From Chloroflexi bacterium RBG_16_72_14 (GTDB lineage Bacteria; Chloroflexota; Limnocylindria; Limnocylindrales; CSP1-4): DNA of 5,965 bases. The translations under genes were made by a program, and so were the position numbers. Shown here piece after piece: positions 1 to 5,636 of the stretch (positions are counted from its first letter, which is position 1; every line of letters begins with the position of its first letter). The stretch covers positions 6,904 through 12,868 of the forward strand of contig MGOE01000142.1 of the NCBI GenBank assembly GCA_001797035.1. The letters are read 5' to 3'. Under the pieces are notes generated by a model. It searched no databases, was not told the DNA's origin, and saw only the letters and a program-made list of their open reading frames with translations.

Positions 1-1
1 C

Positions 2-607
2 ACGTCCGAGATGCGGGGCCCCGGCGACCCGGTCTGGGCGCCGCGCGGCTCCGCGGAGCTGGACTACGAGCTGGAGGTGGGGGCCCTGATCGACACCCCC
101 GCCCGCGACCTGCCGGAGGAGCGCGGCGAGGAGGCCATCGGCGGGTTCTTCGTCCTGAACGACTGGTCCGCGCGGGACCTCCAGCGCGATGAGACGACGG
201 TCCGCCTCGGCCCCGCCAAGGGCAAGGACTTCGCGACGTCCATCGGGCCGTGGCTGGTCACGCCCGACGAGCTGGTCGACCTGCGGGCGCCCGGCTCCAC
301 CGGCCCGGATCTCTTGATGACGGCCACCGTCCGCGTGCCCGACGCGAGCGGGGCACGCGTCGTCGAGACGTCGCGGGGCTCGTGGTCCACGGCCCAGCAC
401 TCGTTCGGGGCGATGGTCGCCCGTGCCTCGGGGGACGTGCGGCTGCGCCCGGGCGATCTCCTGGGCAGCGGGACCGTCGGCGGCGGCTGCCTGCTCGAGA
501 TCCGGGACGGGACGCTCGGCCGGTACCTGCTGCCCGGTGACGAGGTCACGCTGGAGATCGAGCGGCTGGGGCGACTGGTGACGCCGATCGTCGCCCGGCC
601 GGCATGA
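2..607 (+). CDS. Fumarylacetoacetate hydrolase-family protein, C-terminal part (5' end outside window)
   Basis: The frame is open from the left edge at position 2 to TGA at 605-607, so the N-terminus is missing; the ATG at 11 is internal. Numbering from that ATG, the sequence shows the FAH-fold metal site: LDYELEVG (Glu20, Glu22), then the LNDWSARDLQ block (Asp51), the lysine-bearing GPAKGKDFATSIGPW block (Lys70/Lys72), and GDLLGSGTVGG near the C-terminus. Glu-x-Glu plus Asp bind Mg2+ or Ca2+ in this family. Members hydrolyse C-C bonds of beta-diketo acids or act as decarboxylases or isomerases; the enzyme is cytoplasmic. The homogentisate dioxygenase at 3012-4235 on the same strand makes fumarylacetoacetase (fumarylacetoacetate to fumarate plus acetoacetate) the best guess. 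Other FAH-family activities, such as hydroxyheptadienedioate isomerase/decarboxylase, cannot be excluded. Family call is firm; substrate is inferred. Confidence 0.88.
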   Translation, partial: TSEMRGPGDPVWAPRGSAELDYELEVGALIDTPARDLPEERGEEAIGGFFVLNDWSARDLQRDETTVRLGPAKGKDFATSIGPWLVTPDELVDLRAPGSTGPDLLMTATVRVPDASGARVVETSRGSWSTAQHSFGAMVARASGDVRLRPGDLLGSGTVGGGCLLEIRDGTLGRYLLPGDEVTLEIERLGRLVTPIVARPA

Positions 608-782
608 GCGACGGCGGCCCCCGCGGGTCGGCGACGATCCCGTTCGTCGTTCGGGCGGTCAGTCGAGGGATGGGGTTCGCAGCCCTGTCCATGGAACGGT
701 CCGGGCGTCCCGGCCACCGGCGGACCCGTTGCCCTCGCCGCTCGCGCCAGGAGCGGTGCGCCGTCCCCGCATCCCTGTTTGG

Positions 783-896
783 CAAGCCGGGATTCCGGTC
801 GTCGGACCGCTGGGCTCTGCTCCCGAAGCCGGGAATGTGCGCCCGGAGCGCGCGGAACCTGGCTCCCAGTGCCGAAGGAGGTTGGATTCCGGCTTG
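783..896. repeat. Dispersed repeat, copy A, with inverted ends
   Basis: The left end CAAGCCGGGATTCCGG (783-798) is matched at 15 of 16 bases by CAAGCCGCGATTCCGG at 4274-4289. The next block TGCTCCCGAAGCCG (818-831) is identical to 4309-4322. In both places the two blocks start exactly 35 bases apart, which argues for common descent rather than chance. The right end GGATTCCGGCTTG (884-896) is a near-exact reverse complement of the left end, giving a terminal-inverted-repeat look over about 114 bp. GTTCGAGGCCCA (914-925), just outside, matches 4345-4356 at 11 of 12. A further GGCAAGCCG at 942-950 equals 781-789 and may mark another partial copy. No encoded protein is evident; it could be a MITE- or REP-like element or an RNA-level structure. 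Confidence 0.6.
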
Positions 897-1049
897 GGAA
901 GCAAGGGACAGCGGTTCGAGGCCCAAGGCTACTGCGTGGGAGGCAAGCCGATGCGATGGCGGGTGACGACCCGTGCGGAGCAGCGGCGCCCGGGCCGGGC
1001 CTCCGGCAGCCGCAATCCGCGTCGTGAACGAATCGGCAGCCGCCGGCTC

Positions 1050-1055
1050 CATACT
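1050..1055 (+). promoter_or_regulatory. Candidate -10 box for the sigma factor gene
   Basis: CATACT matches the TATAAT consensus at four of six positions and lies 42 bases before the ATG at 1098. A convincing -35 box at 16-18 bp spacing is not visible (GTGAAC at 1024-1029 would need a 20-bp spacer). Offered as a weak candidate only. Confidence 0.25.
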
Positions 1056-1097
1056 CGGTGACGTGGCCGGAAGGCTGCGCGACACCCGAGGCGTCCC

Positions 1098-1652
1098 ATG
1101 CAGGTCCGGCTGGTGGAGCAGGCGATGCGCGGCGACCAGGAGGCGTTCGCCTCGCTGGCTGCCGACAGCGTCGACCGGTGCTACGCCCTGGCCTACCGGA
1201 TCCTGCGTGACCCGCACCGGGCCCAGGACGCCACCCAGCAGGCGCTGCTGGGTGCATGGCGCGACCTGCCGACCCTGCGCGACCCCGAGCGGTTCGACGC
1301 GTGGCTCCACCGCCTCGTCGTCAACGCCTGCTACCTGGAGGCCCGCGGCGAGCGCCGCTGGACCGCCCGGGTGCGCATCATCCCTAACGACACATCCCTC
1401 GAACCCGACGTGGCGCACTCCGTCGCCGCCCGGGACGAGCTCGCGGGCGCCTTCCGGCGGCTGACTCCGGAGCAGCGGTCGGTCGTCGTCCTCCACCACC
1501 ACCTGGGGTATCCGCTCACGGAGATCGCGGCCACCCTGGGCATCCCCGAAGGGACCGCGCGGTCCCGGCTTCACTACGCGGTCCGTCAGCTGCGGGCCGC
1601 GCTGGACCATGACGGGCGCCTCTTCGCGACGTCCGAGGAGCGACCGGCATGA
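1098..1652 (+). CDS. ECF-type RNA polymerase sigma factor (sigma-70 family)
   Basis: This 184-residue protein has the two-domain layout of extracytoplasmic-function sigma factors. Residues ~15-84 form sigma region 2, with the RILRDPHRAQDATQQALLGAW core-binding helix and the RFDAWLHRLVVNAC segment of region 2.3-2.4. Residues ~117-168 form region 4, with the -35-reading helix-turn-helix GYPLTEIAATLGIPEGTARS (~137-156). It would bind core RNA polymerase and direct it to a specific promoter set. The ATG at 1098 follows a GAGG ribosome binding site (1088-1091) by six bases. The stop overlaps the start of the next gene (ATGA, 1649-1652), so the two proteins are translationally coupled, as is usual for ECF sigma/anti-sigma pairs. 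The inducing signal and target promoters cannot be read from this window. Some ECF factors activate their own operon, but no clear ECF-type promoter (GGAAC / CGTC) is seen upstream. Confidence 0.93.
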   Translation: MQVRLVEQAMRGDQEAFASLAADSVDRCYALAYRILRDPHRAQDATQQALLGAWRDLPTLRDPERFDAWLHRLVVNACYLEARGERRWTARVRIIPNDTSLEPDVAHSVAARDELAGAFRRLTPEQRSVVVLHHHLGYPLTEIAATLGIPEGTARSRLHYAVRQLRAALDHDGRLFATSEERPA

Positions 1653-2953
1653 GCCGAATCCCCGCCAGCCATGACTTCGACCAGCGGATTGCCGACTGGC
1701 TCGAGGACGATTCCGACCACTCCCCCCCGGAGGTGCTCGGCACCATCCTGGCGGCCTTTCCCTCGATTCCACAGCGGCGGGTCGTGCGCCTGCCGTGGAG
1801 GTTGCCACCCGTGAACCGTTTCGTCCTCATCGCGGCGGCGGTCGGGCTCCTGGCGCTGGCCGGTGTCGGCCTGCTGACCGTGGGAGCGCGGCCCTCGACG
1901 CCACCGCCCACCATCGCCCCGCCGGCCGTGTCGCCGTCCCCGGGGGCGAGCCCCGCCCCGACCATCCAGCTCGACTACTCGACCCTGGGCGGGCGGATCC
2001 TCGTGGAGCACCTCGGCAACGCGCCCGACGGCTCCGAGCTGCCGACCACCGACTATCACCCGGAGCGCCGCCGCCTCTACTTCATGGACCCGGCGACGAT
2101 GACCGGCGCCACCGCCGAGGAGTTTCTCCCCGGGCAGCCGGCGACCGGCAAGCTCGACGCCGACGTGTCCGCCGACGGCCTGCAGGTCACCTTCATGGAC
2201 ACGGGCAATCCGGCGCGTGCCTGGATCGCGAACAGCGACGGCACCGGCCTGCGCCAGCTGTCGGGCGACTGCACCTGCAGCGAGCTCGACCCGGCCTTCG
2301 ATCCATCGGGCACGAAGATCGCCTTCGTGCACCTCGAGGGTGCGTTCCGCAACTCGCAGAACGGGGCAAACCTCGGCGTCCAGTGGGACGGGACGTCGAG
2401 GGTCACCTCCTGGATCGGCATCCGCGACATCGCAACGGGCGAGGTCACGATCCTGGAGTCGACCTCCGCGGACGGCGCCGACGGACTCCCCTACCAGCCC
2501 GCCTGGTCCCCGGACGGCGCGTCGATCGTCTTCAACCGGATCCTGTGGGATACGGATGGCCTGCCGACCGGCACCCTCCACGTGGTCGACGTCCCTGCCG
2601 ACTCGGTCCGGGACATCGACGTGCCCGATCGCGTGCCGGGTGACGCCGACTGGGCGCCCGACGGGACACGGATCCTGTACACGGGCTATCCGTGGTCGGC
2701 GATGGGCAGCATCGGCGACCTGCCGCAGCCCGTGATCGCCACGGTCGGCGTCGACGGATCCGATCGTCAGCAGCTCGCCGACGGAGCCGGGGCCTCGTAC
2801 ACGCCCGACGGCCGGATCGTCTACATGGCCAACGTCTTCTTCGTCATGAACGCCGACGGAACCGCGAAGAAGCCGGTGAACCGCGACGGCGACGACCTCT
2901 CCGAGCTCGCCGTGGGGTTCGCCTACATCCCACACTGGGTCGGCGAACCCTGA
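1649..2953 (+). CDS. Membrane-anchored TolB/PD40 beta-propeller protein, putative anti-sigma factor
   Basis: This 434-residue protein has three parts. Residues 1-57 are a short polar, probably cytoplasmic tail with FDQRIADWLEDD and a basic stretch (QRRVVRLPWRLPPVNR) just before the membrane. Residues ~58-79 are one hydrophobic helix (FVLIAAAVGLLALAGVGLL). A Pro/Ser-rich linker (~82-106) leads to an outer domain with recurring PD40/WD40-like strands: SADGLQVTF (~174), DPSGTKIAF (~218), SPDGASIVF (~287), APDGTRILY (~336) and TPDGRIVY (~385), paired with NSDGTG/NADGTA turns. The positive-inside rule puts the propeller outside the cytoplasm. The four-base overlap with the ECF sigma gene suggests that the tail holds the sigma factor and the propeller senses an outside ligand or protein. 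The tail lacks the HxxxCxxC zinc motif of classical anti-sigma domains, so this role is inferred from context. It could instead be an effector co-expressed with the sigma factor. Confidence 0.82.
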   Translation: MSRIPASHDFDQRIADWLEDDSDHSPPEVLGTILAAFPSIPQRRVVRLPWRLPPVNRFVLIAAAVGLLALAGVGLLTVGARPSTPPPTIAPPAVSPSPGASPAPTIQLDYSTLGGRILVEHLGNAPDGSELPTTDYHPERRRLYFMDPATMTGATAEEFLPGQPATGKLDADVSADGLQVTFMDTGNPARAWIANSDGTGLRQLSGDCTCSELDPAFDPSGTKIAFVHLEGAFRNSQNGANLGVQWDGTSRVTSWIGIRDIATGEVTILESTSADGADGLPYQPAWSPDGASIVFNRILWDTDGLPTGTLHVVDVPADSVRDIDVPDRVPGDADWAPDGTRILYTGYPWSAMGSIGDLPQPVIATVGVDGSDRQQLADGAGASYTPDGRIVYMANVFFVMNADGTAKKPVNRDGDDLSELAVGFAYIPHWVGEP

Positions 2954-2974
2954 CCTGACCCGAGCCGATCGCCC

Positions 2975-2980
2975 TAGACT
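2975..2980 (+). promoter_or_regulatory. Candidate -10 box (TAGACT) for the homogentisate dioxygenase gene
   Basis: TAGACT fits the TAnnnT pattern (TATAAT at four of six) and sits 31 bases before the GTG start at 3012. The best -35-like hexamers, CTGACC at 2950-2955 or 2955-2960, give spacers of 19 or 14 bp, neither ideal. If used, transcription would start near 2987, inside the left arm of the hairpin at 2977-3006. Confidence 0.4.
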
Positions 2981-3006
2981 GGCCTCCTCACGCGAGGAGG
3001 CCAGTC
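2977..3006 (+). promoter_or_regulatory. Perfect 13-bp hairpin enclosing the Shine-Dalgarno of the next gene
   Basis: GACTGGCCTCCTC (2977-2989), a four-base loop ACGC (2990-2993), and GAGGAGGCCAGTC (2994-3006) form a perfect 13-bp stem. It begins 23 bases after the propeller gene stop and ends five bases before the hmgA start. No T-run follows, so it is not a textbook intrinsic terminator. The right arm contains GAGGAGG (2994-3000), the only good ribosome binding site for hmgA, 11 bases from GTG, so folding of this RNA would hide it. The left arm overlaps the candidate -10 box, so the same symmetry could also be a protein-binding operator. Confidence 0.72.
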
Positions 3007-3011
3007 GTCCC

Positions 3012-4235
3012 GTGTTCTACGTCGCGCGCGGCAACGTCCCGCACACCCGCCACGTCCAGCACCGCTCGGCCGACGGCAGCCTGTACGCCGAGGAGCTGTT
3101 CGGCGTCGAGGGCTTCACCGGCCGCAGCTCGCTCCTCTACCATGTCGTGCCACCCACGCGCGTGACGCGCATCGAGCCGCAGGGCCCGGTGGTCATCGAG
3201 ACCGCGGACGACGGCTCGCACCACCATCAGCTGATCGACACGGCCGGGCTGGCGCCGGCGGGCGATGCCGTGACCGGACGGATCCCCCTGTTCCACAACG
3301 CGGACGTCGTGCTTGGCGTGGTCCTGCCGGCTACGGCGATGCCGCCCGACACCTTCTACCGCAACGGCGAGGGCGATGAGCTGCTGTACATCCACGAGGG
3401 CACGGGCGTGCTGCGGACGAACTTCGGCGACCTTGCCTACCACCCGGGTGACTACCTCGTCCTTCCGATCGGCACGACCTGGCGCCTGGACCCCGATGCC
3501 GGCGTCTCCCAGCGGATGCTGTACCTGGAGTGCCCGTCGGAGGTCGAGCCGCCCAAGCGATACCGCAACGACTACGGCCAGTTGCTGGAGCACGCGCCGT
3601 ACTCGCAGCGCGACATCCGCATCCCCGAGTTCCGTGAGCCGCGCACCGACGCCGGCGACTGGACGGTCATCGTCCGGGCGCGCGGGCGGCACACCGCCTA
3701 CCACCTCGCCACCCATCCGTTCGACGTCGTGGGCTGGGACGGCTACCTGTGGCCGTTCGCCTTCGACATCGCGGACTTCCAGCCGATCACCGGGCGGGTC
3801 CACCAGCCGCCGCCGGTCCACCAGACGTTCGCGGCGCGGAACTTCGTGGTCTGCTCGTTCGTACCCCGCAAGTTCGACTACCACCCGCTCGCGATCCCGG
3901 CGCCCTACAACCACAGCAACATCAACAGCGACGAGGTCATCTACTACGTCGCTGGCAACTTCATGAGCCGGCGGGGCGTGGGGATCGCGTCGTTCACGCT
4001 CCACCCGGCCGGTATCCCGCACGGGCCGCACCCGGGCACGGTCGAGGCGTCGATCGGCAAGGAGGCGACCGAGGAGCTGGCGGTGATGGTCGACACGTTC
4101 CGCCCGCTGTGGCTCACCCGCCAGGCAGCCGCGCTCGAGAACCCCGACTACCCGTACACCTGGCTGCCCTCGGCCAAGGCCGCCGAGGAGACCCGCCAGC
4201 TCACCGAGCGCGGCCCGGAGGCGTTCCCGGACTGA
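3012..4235 (+). CDS. hmgA: Homogentisate 1,2-dioxygenase
   Basis: This 407-residue, Fe(II)-dependent cupin-fold enzyme opens the ring of homogentisate with O2 to give maleylacetoacetate in tyrosine/phenylalanine breakdown. The N-terminus FYVARGNVPHTRHVQHR is typical of the family and directly follows the GTG at 3012, which supports that start; GAGGAGG lies 11 bases upstream. An N-terminal cupin half carries DELLYIHEGTGVLRTNFGDL (~122-141). The C-terminal half carries the likely iron ligands: His301 (PYNHSN), Glu308 (SDEVIYYVAG, which fits the cupin E-x6-G pattern) and His337 (PAGIPHGPHPG, which fits P-x-G-x2-H). The His-x6-Glu spacing is one residue longer than the human enzyme's His335/Glu341 as I recall it, so Asp307 is a less likely alternative ligand. 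The FAH-family gene at the left edge would serve the same pathway. The hairpin upstream may control translation or separate the gene from the sigma operon. Confidence 0.93.
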   Translation: MFYVARGNVPHTRHVQHRSADGSLYAEELFGVEGFTGRSSLLYHVVPPTRVTRIEPQGPVVIETADDGSHHHQLIDTAGLAPAGDAVTGRIPLFHNADVVLGVVLPATAMPPDTFYRNGEGDELLYIHEGTGVLRTNFGDLAYHPGDYLVLPIGTTWRLDPDAGVSQRMLYLECPSEVEPPKRYRNDYGQLLEHAPYSQRDIRIPEFREPRTDAGDWTVIVRARGRHTAYHLATHPFDVVGWDGYLWPFAFDIADFQPITGRVHQPPPVHQTFAARNFVVCSFVPRKFDYHPLAIPAPYNHSNINSDEVIYYVAGNFMSRRGVGIASFTLHPAGIPHGPHPGTVEASIGKEATEELAVMVDTFRPLWLTRQAAALENPDYPYTWLPSAKAAEETRQLTERGPEAFPD

Positions 4236-4242
4236 GGCGATC

Positions 4243-4261
4243 CCGCGGCCGGCCGCCGCGG
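4243..4261. terminator. GC-only hairpin just downstream of hmgA, possible terminator
   Basis: CCGCGGC (4243-4249) and GCCGCGG (4255-4261) form a perfect 7-bp stem with a five-base loop, starting seven bases after the hmgA stop. There is no T-run on either side, so it would have to be an L-shaped or factor-assisted terminator, or simply a 3'-end stabilising stem. Short GC palindromes are common by chance at this base composition. Confidence 0.35.
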
Positions 4262-4273
4262 ACCACTGCGTCT

Positions 4274-4536
4274 CAAGCCGCGATTCCGGCCGCCGAGGGC
4301 TCGCCAGCTGCTCCCGAAGCCGCACCGGGACCGGATCAGACCGTGTTCGGGGCCCATAGCGGTCGTGTTGCGGCTCCGGGAGCAGCGGAGGCGGCTCCGG
4401 GCCTCGACATCGCGGCTCTCCAAACAGCGGCCAGCGACGCGGACTCCATGGGTTGGGGTTCGGGAATACCTCCATCGTCGACGGGAAGGCCCCGAGCAGC
4501 CGCTGCGAGCAGCCGTCTGGATCCGACTCCGGCTTG
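4274..4536. repeat. Dispersed repeat, copy B, with inverted ends
   Basis: CAAGCCGCGATTCCGG (4274-4289) and TGCTCCCGAAGCCG (4309-4322) repeat the two blocks of copy A (783-798, 818-831) with the same 35-base offset. The right end, CTCCGGCTTG (4527-4536) preceded by GGATCCGA (4519-4526), is the inverted counterpart of the left end, as in copy A; the inner part is longer (about 263 against 114 bp). Inside, TGCTCCCGAAGCCGCA (4309-4324) pairs with TGCGGCTCCGGGAGCA (4369-4384) at 15 of 16 positions across a 44-base loop. The outer limits are uncertain because only two copies can be compared. Confidence 0.58.
4370..4432. repeat. Three phased 21-bp units starting GCGGCTC
   Basis: GCGGCTC occurs at 4370, 4391 and 4412, exactly 21 bases apart. 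Units one and two share GCGGCTCCGGG. Units one and three share the start GCGGCTC and CAGCGG at the same offset. The third unit is clearly degenerate. The array lies inside repeat copy B. A 21-bp period is close to two helical turns and is also a multiple of three; neither reading can be chosen here. Confidence 0.4.
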
Positions 4537-4572
4537 GCGATCCCCGGGTAGCCGCGGGTACCGGCCGGTCGC

Positions 4573-5151
4573 TCAGCCCCGGGCGCGCTGGTTGCGGGCG
4601 GCGGCCTCCGCGATCTCCTCGATTCGGCGGGCCCGCGTGTCCGGCCGACGCGCCTGGACGAGCCAGCCGAGCAGCATCTTGCGCGCGGACGGCGGGAAGG
4701 CAGCGAAGTTGGCTGTCGCCGGCGGGTGGGCATCGAGGGCGGCGGCGAGGTCGTCGGGGACCTCCATGCGCTCGACCGAGTCCAGGATCTCCCACGACCC
4801 GTTCGCCTTCGCGCGCTCGATGGCGGCGAGGCCGGCGGGCGCCATCCGCCCCTCGGCGATGAGCCGCTCGACACGCGCCTTGTTGGTGGCGGCCCACACG
4901 CTGCGCGGCTTCCGCGGCGCGAAGTACAGCTTGCCCCGCTCGTCATCGACCCGGCCGCCGGTGCTGTCCACCCAGCCGACGCACAGCGCCTCCTCGATGG
5001 CCGCCTCGTAGTCGAGACCCTGCCGCCCGGATCGCGGCCGCCAGGTCACGAGCCAGGCGCCGCTCGCGGTCGCGTGGTTGGCCTCCAGCCAGGCGCGCCA
5101 GGTGGCGCGGTCGTCGGCGTGGACGTGGGGGGCATCGTCGAGGGCGGACAT
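4573..5151 (-). CDS. YdeI/OmpD-associated family protein
   Basis: This 192-residue, probably cytoplasmic protein matches the YdeI/OmpD-associated family along its length. The N-terminal part has WRAWLEANHATASGAWLV (~18-35), followed by YEAAIEEALCVGWVDS (~48-63), FAPRKPRSVWAATNKARVERLIAEG (~77-101) and the C-terminal AFPPSARKMLLGWLVQARRPDTRARRIEEI (~150-179). The last segment is the family's usual basic helical tail. The biochemical role is not established; members have been linked to stress or antimicrobial-peptide tolerance, but I see no catalytic site. The ATG at 5151 gives the expected N-terminus. The nearest purine run (GAGGG) is one base from the ATG, too close to be a Shine-Dalgarno, so translation may be leaderless from the -10-like TATCCT at 5165-5160. 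The gene lies 26 bases after the lipoprotein gene on the same strand. Confidence 0.88.
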   Translation of the reverse strand: MSALDDAPHVHADDRATWRAWLEANHATASGAWLVTWRPRSGRQGLDYEAAIEEALCVGWVDSTGGRVDDERGKLYFAPRKPRSVWAATNKARVERLIAEGRMAPAGLAAIERAKANGSWEILDSVERMEVPDDLAAALDAHPPATANFAAFPPSARKMLLGWLVQARRPDTRARRIEEIAEAAARNQRARG

Positions 5152-5159
5152 GCCCTCGT

Positions 5160-5165
5160 AGGATA
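5160..5165 (-). promoter_or_regulatory. Candidate -10 box (TATCCT) for the YdeI-family gene, leaderless arrangement
   Basis: On the minus strand TATCCT is followed by eight bases and then the ATG at 5151. Transcription starting 7-9 bases after the box would begin at or just before the start codon, which fits the lack of a usable Shine-Dalgarno. No -35 box is visible at 16-18 bp spacing, so co-transcription with the lipoprotein gene remains equally possible. Confidence 0.4.
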
Positions 5166-5177
5166 GCGGCGGATGTC

Positions 5178-5636
5178 TCAGGGCTGCGTCGTCACCGTGA
5201 CGGCGTTCGCGGGCAGCGGCTGCGAGGAGGTGAGCCGCAGGAGGTGCCCGATCCCGATCGCGTCGCAGTCCCGGTTCGCAACGGTCGTCGTGATCGTGAT
5301 CGCGAGGCGCGGGCCGGCGGACGCGATGCCGATGTCGGTCCGTTCGTCGCAGGCGCCACCGGTCCAGGTGACGACCAGCACGTTGGGCTGGCCGGGCGGG
5401 TTGGCGACGACGTCGGGAACCGGGTTCCCGGCCGGCGGGTCGATCTCCGCGTCGTCGATGCGGCCGCTGGTGTCACGCACGTTGACGACGATGCTGCCAC
5501 CGTTGACGAGCTCGGCCGTCTGGGTCCAGTCGCGCGGGCCGACGATCCGGGAGCAGGCGCCGAGCGTCAGCGCGGCAACGAAGAGGAGGGCAAGGAGGCG
5601 GACGGGTCGGGGCGATCGGCGGGGCGGATTGGGCAC
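5178..5636 (-). CDS. Small secreted lipoprotein of unknown function
   Basis: The product is 152 residues. It starts with an Arg-rich n-region (PPRRSPRPVR), a hydrophobic core (LLALLFVAALT) and a lipobox LGAC with Cys28 as the predicted lipidated residue, so it should be exported and anchored to the outer face of the membrane. The mature part is Thr/Val-rich and looks all-beta, with two further cysteines in GGACDERTD and NRDCDAIG that could form a disulfide. I do not assign it to a named family. The GTG start at 5636 is preceded by AAAGGA-like bases (minus strand, 5653-5648) at 11 bases' distance, and this start places the signal peptide correctly. It is the first gene of a possible two-gene unit with the YdeI-family gene and is divergent from the molybdenum hydroxylase gene. 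Confidence 0.8.
   Translation of the reverse strand: MPNPPRRSPRPVRLLALLFVAALTLGACSRIVGPRDWTQTAELVNGGSIVVNVRDTSGRIDDAEIDPPAGNPVPDVVANPPGQPNVLVVTWTGGACDERTDIGIASAGPRLAITITTTVANRDCDAIGIGHLLRLTSSQPLPANAVTVTTQP

Larger units (their letters stand above)
608..1097. other. 490-bp non-coding stretch between the FAH-family gene and the sigma factor gene
   Basis: No convincing gene lies here. Open frames exist on both strands, as expected at this GC content, but they are arginine/proline-rich, match no family I recognise and run into neighbouring genes. The middle (about 781-930) carries copy A of a dispersed repeat also found at 4274-4536. A weak -10-like box (CATACT, 1050-1055) lies 42 bases before the sigma factor start. 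A small inverted pair GGTCCG (698-703) / CGGACC (721-726) is present but has no T-run after it. I see no clear terminator for the FAH-family gene and no tRNA; GGTTCGA at 913-919 resembles a T-loop but has no pairing flanks. Confidence 0.6.
4236..4572. other. 337-bp non-coding stretch between convergent hmgA and the YdeI-family gene
   Basis: No gene is supported; long open frames on both strands are low-complexity Arg/Pro/Ser translations with no recognisable family. The stretch holds a GC hairpin just after hmgA (4243-4261), copy B of the dispersed repeat (4274-4536) with a strong internal inverted repeat, a three-unit 21-bp phased motif (4370-4432), and a 10-bp palindrome ACCGGCCGGT (4560-4569) just past the YdeI-family stop. 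Confidence 0.6.

Noticed and set aside
911..940. Possible tRNA because of GGTTCGA at 913-919
   Set aside because: The flanking bases do not form a T-stem, and no acceptor, D or anticodon arm can be drawn around it.
604..966. A 120-codon plus-strand frame overlapping the FAH-family stop by ATGA, suggesting a coupled gene
   Set aside because: The translation is Arg/Ser/Pro-rich with no recognisable domain and runs through repeat copy A. The ATGA overlap looks accidental.
64..1808. Long minus-strand frames (397 and 420 codons) opposite the FAH-family and sigma genes
   Set aside because: They are GC-driven shadow frames antisense to well-supported genes, with low-complexity translations. They share the peptide RRPESRL with a frame over copy B only because the DNA repeat is shared.
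4560..4569. Palindrome ACCGGCCGGT as a terminator or operator
   Set aside because: Ten-base GC palindromes are frequent at this composition, and there is no loop or T-run to support termination.
2988..4946. A 652-codon minus-strand frame opposite hmgA and the gap after it
   Set aside because: It is antisense to a confident homogentisate dioxygenase; its long Val/Arg/Asp-rich run mirrors hmgA codons, and it overlaps the YdeI-family gene in a different frame.
3749..5011. A 420-codon plus-strand frame starting within hmgA and ending within the YdeI-family gene
   Set aside because: It is out of frame with hmgA and antisense to the YdeI-family gene, and its Ala/Arg/Pro-rich sequence has no family features.
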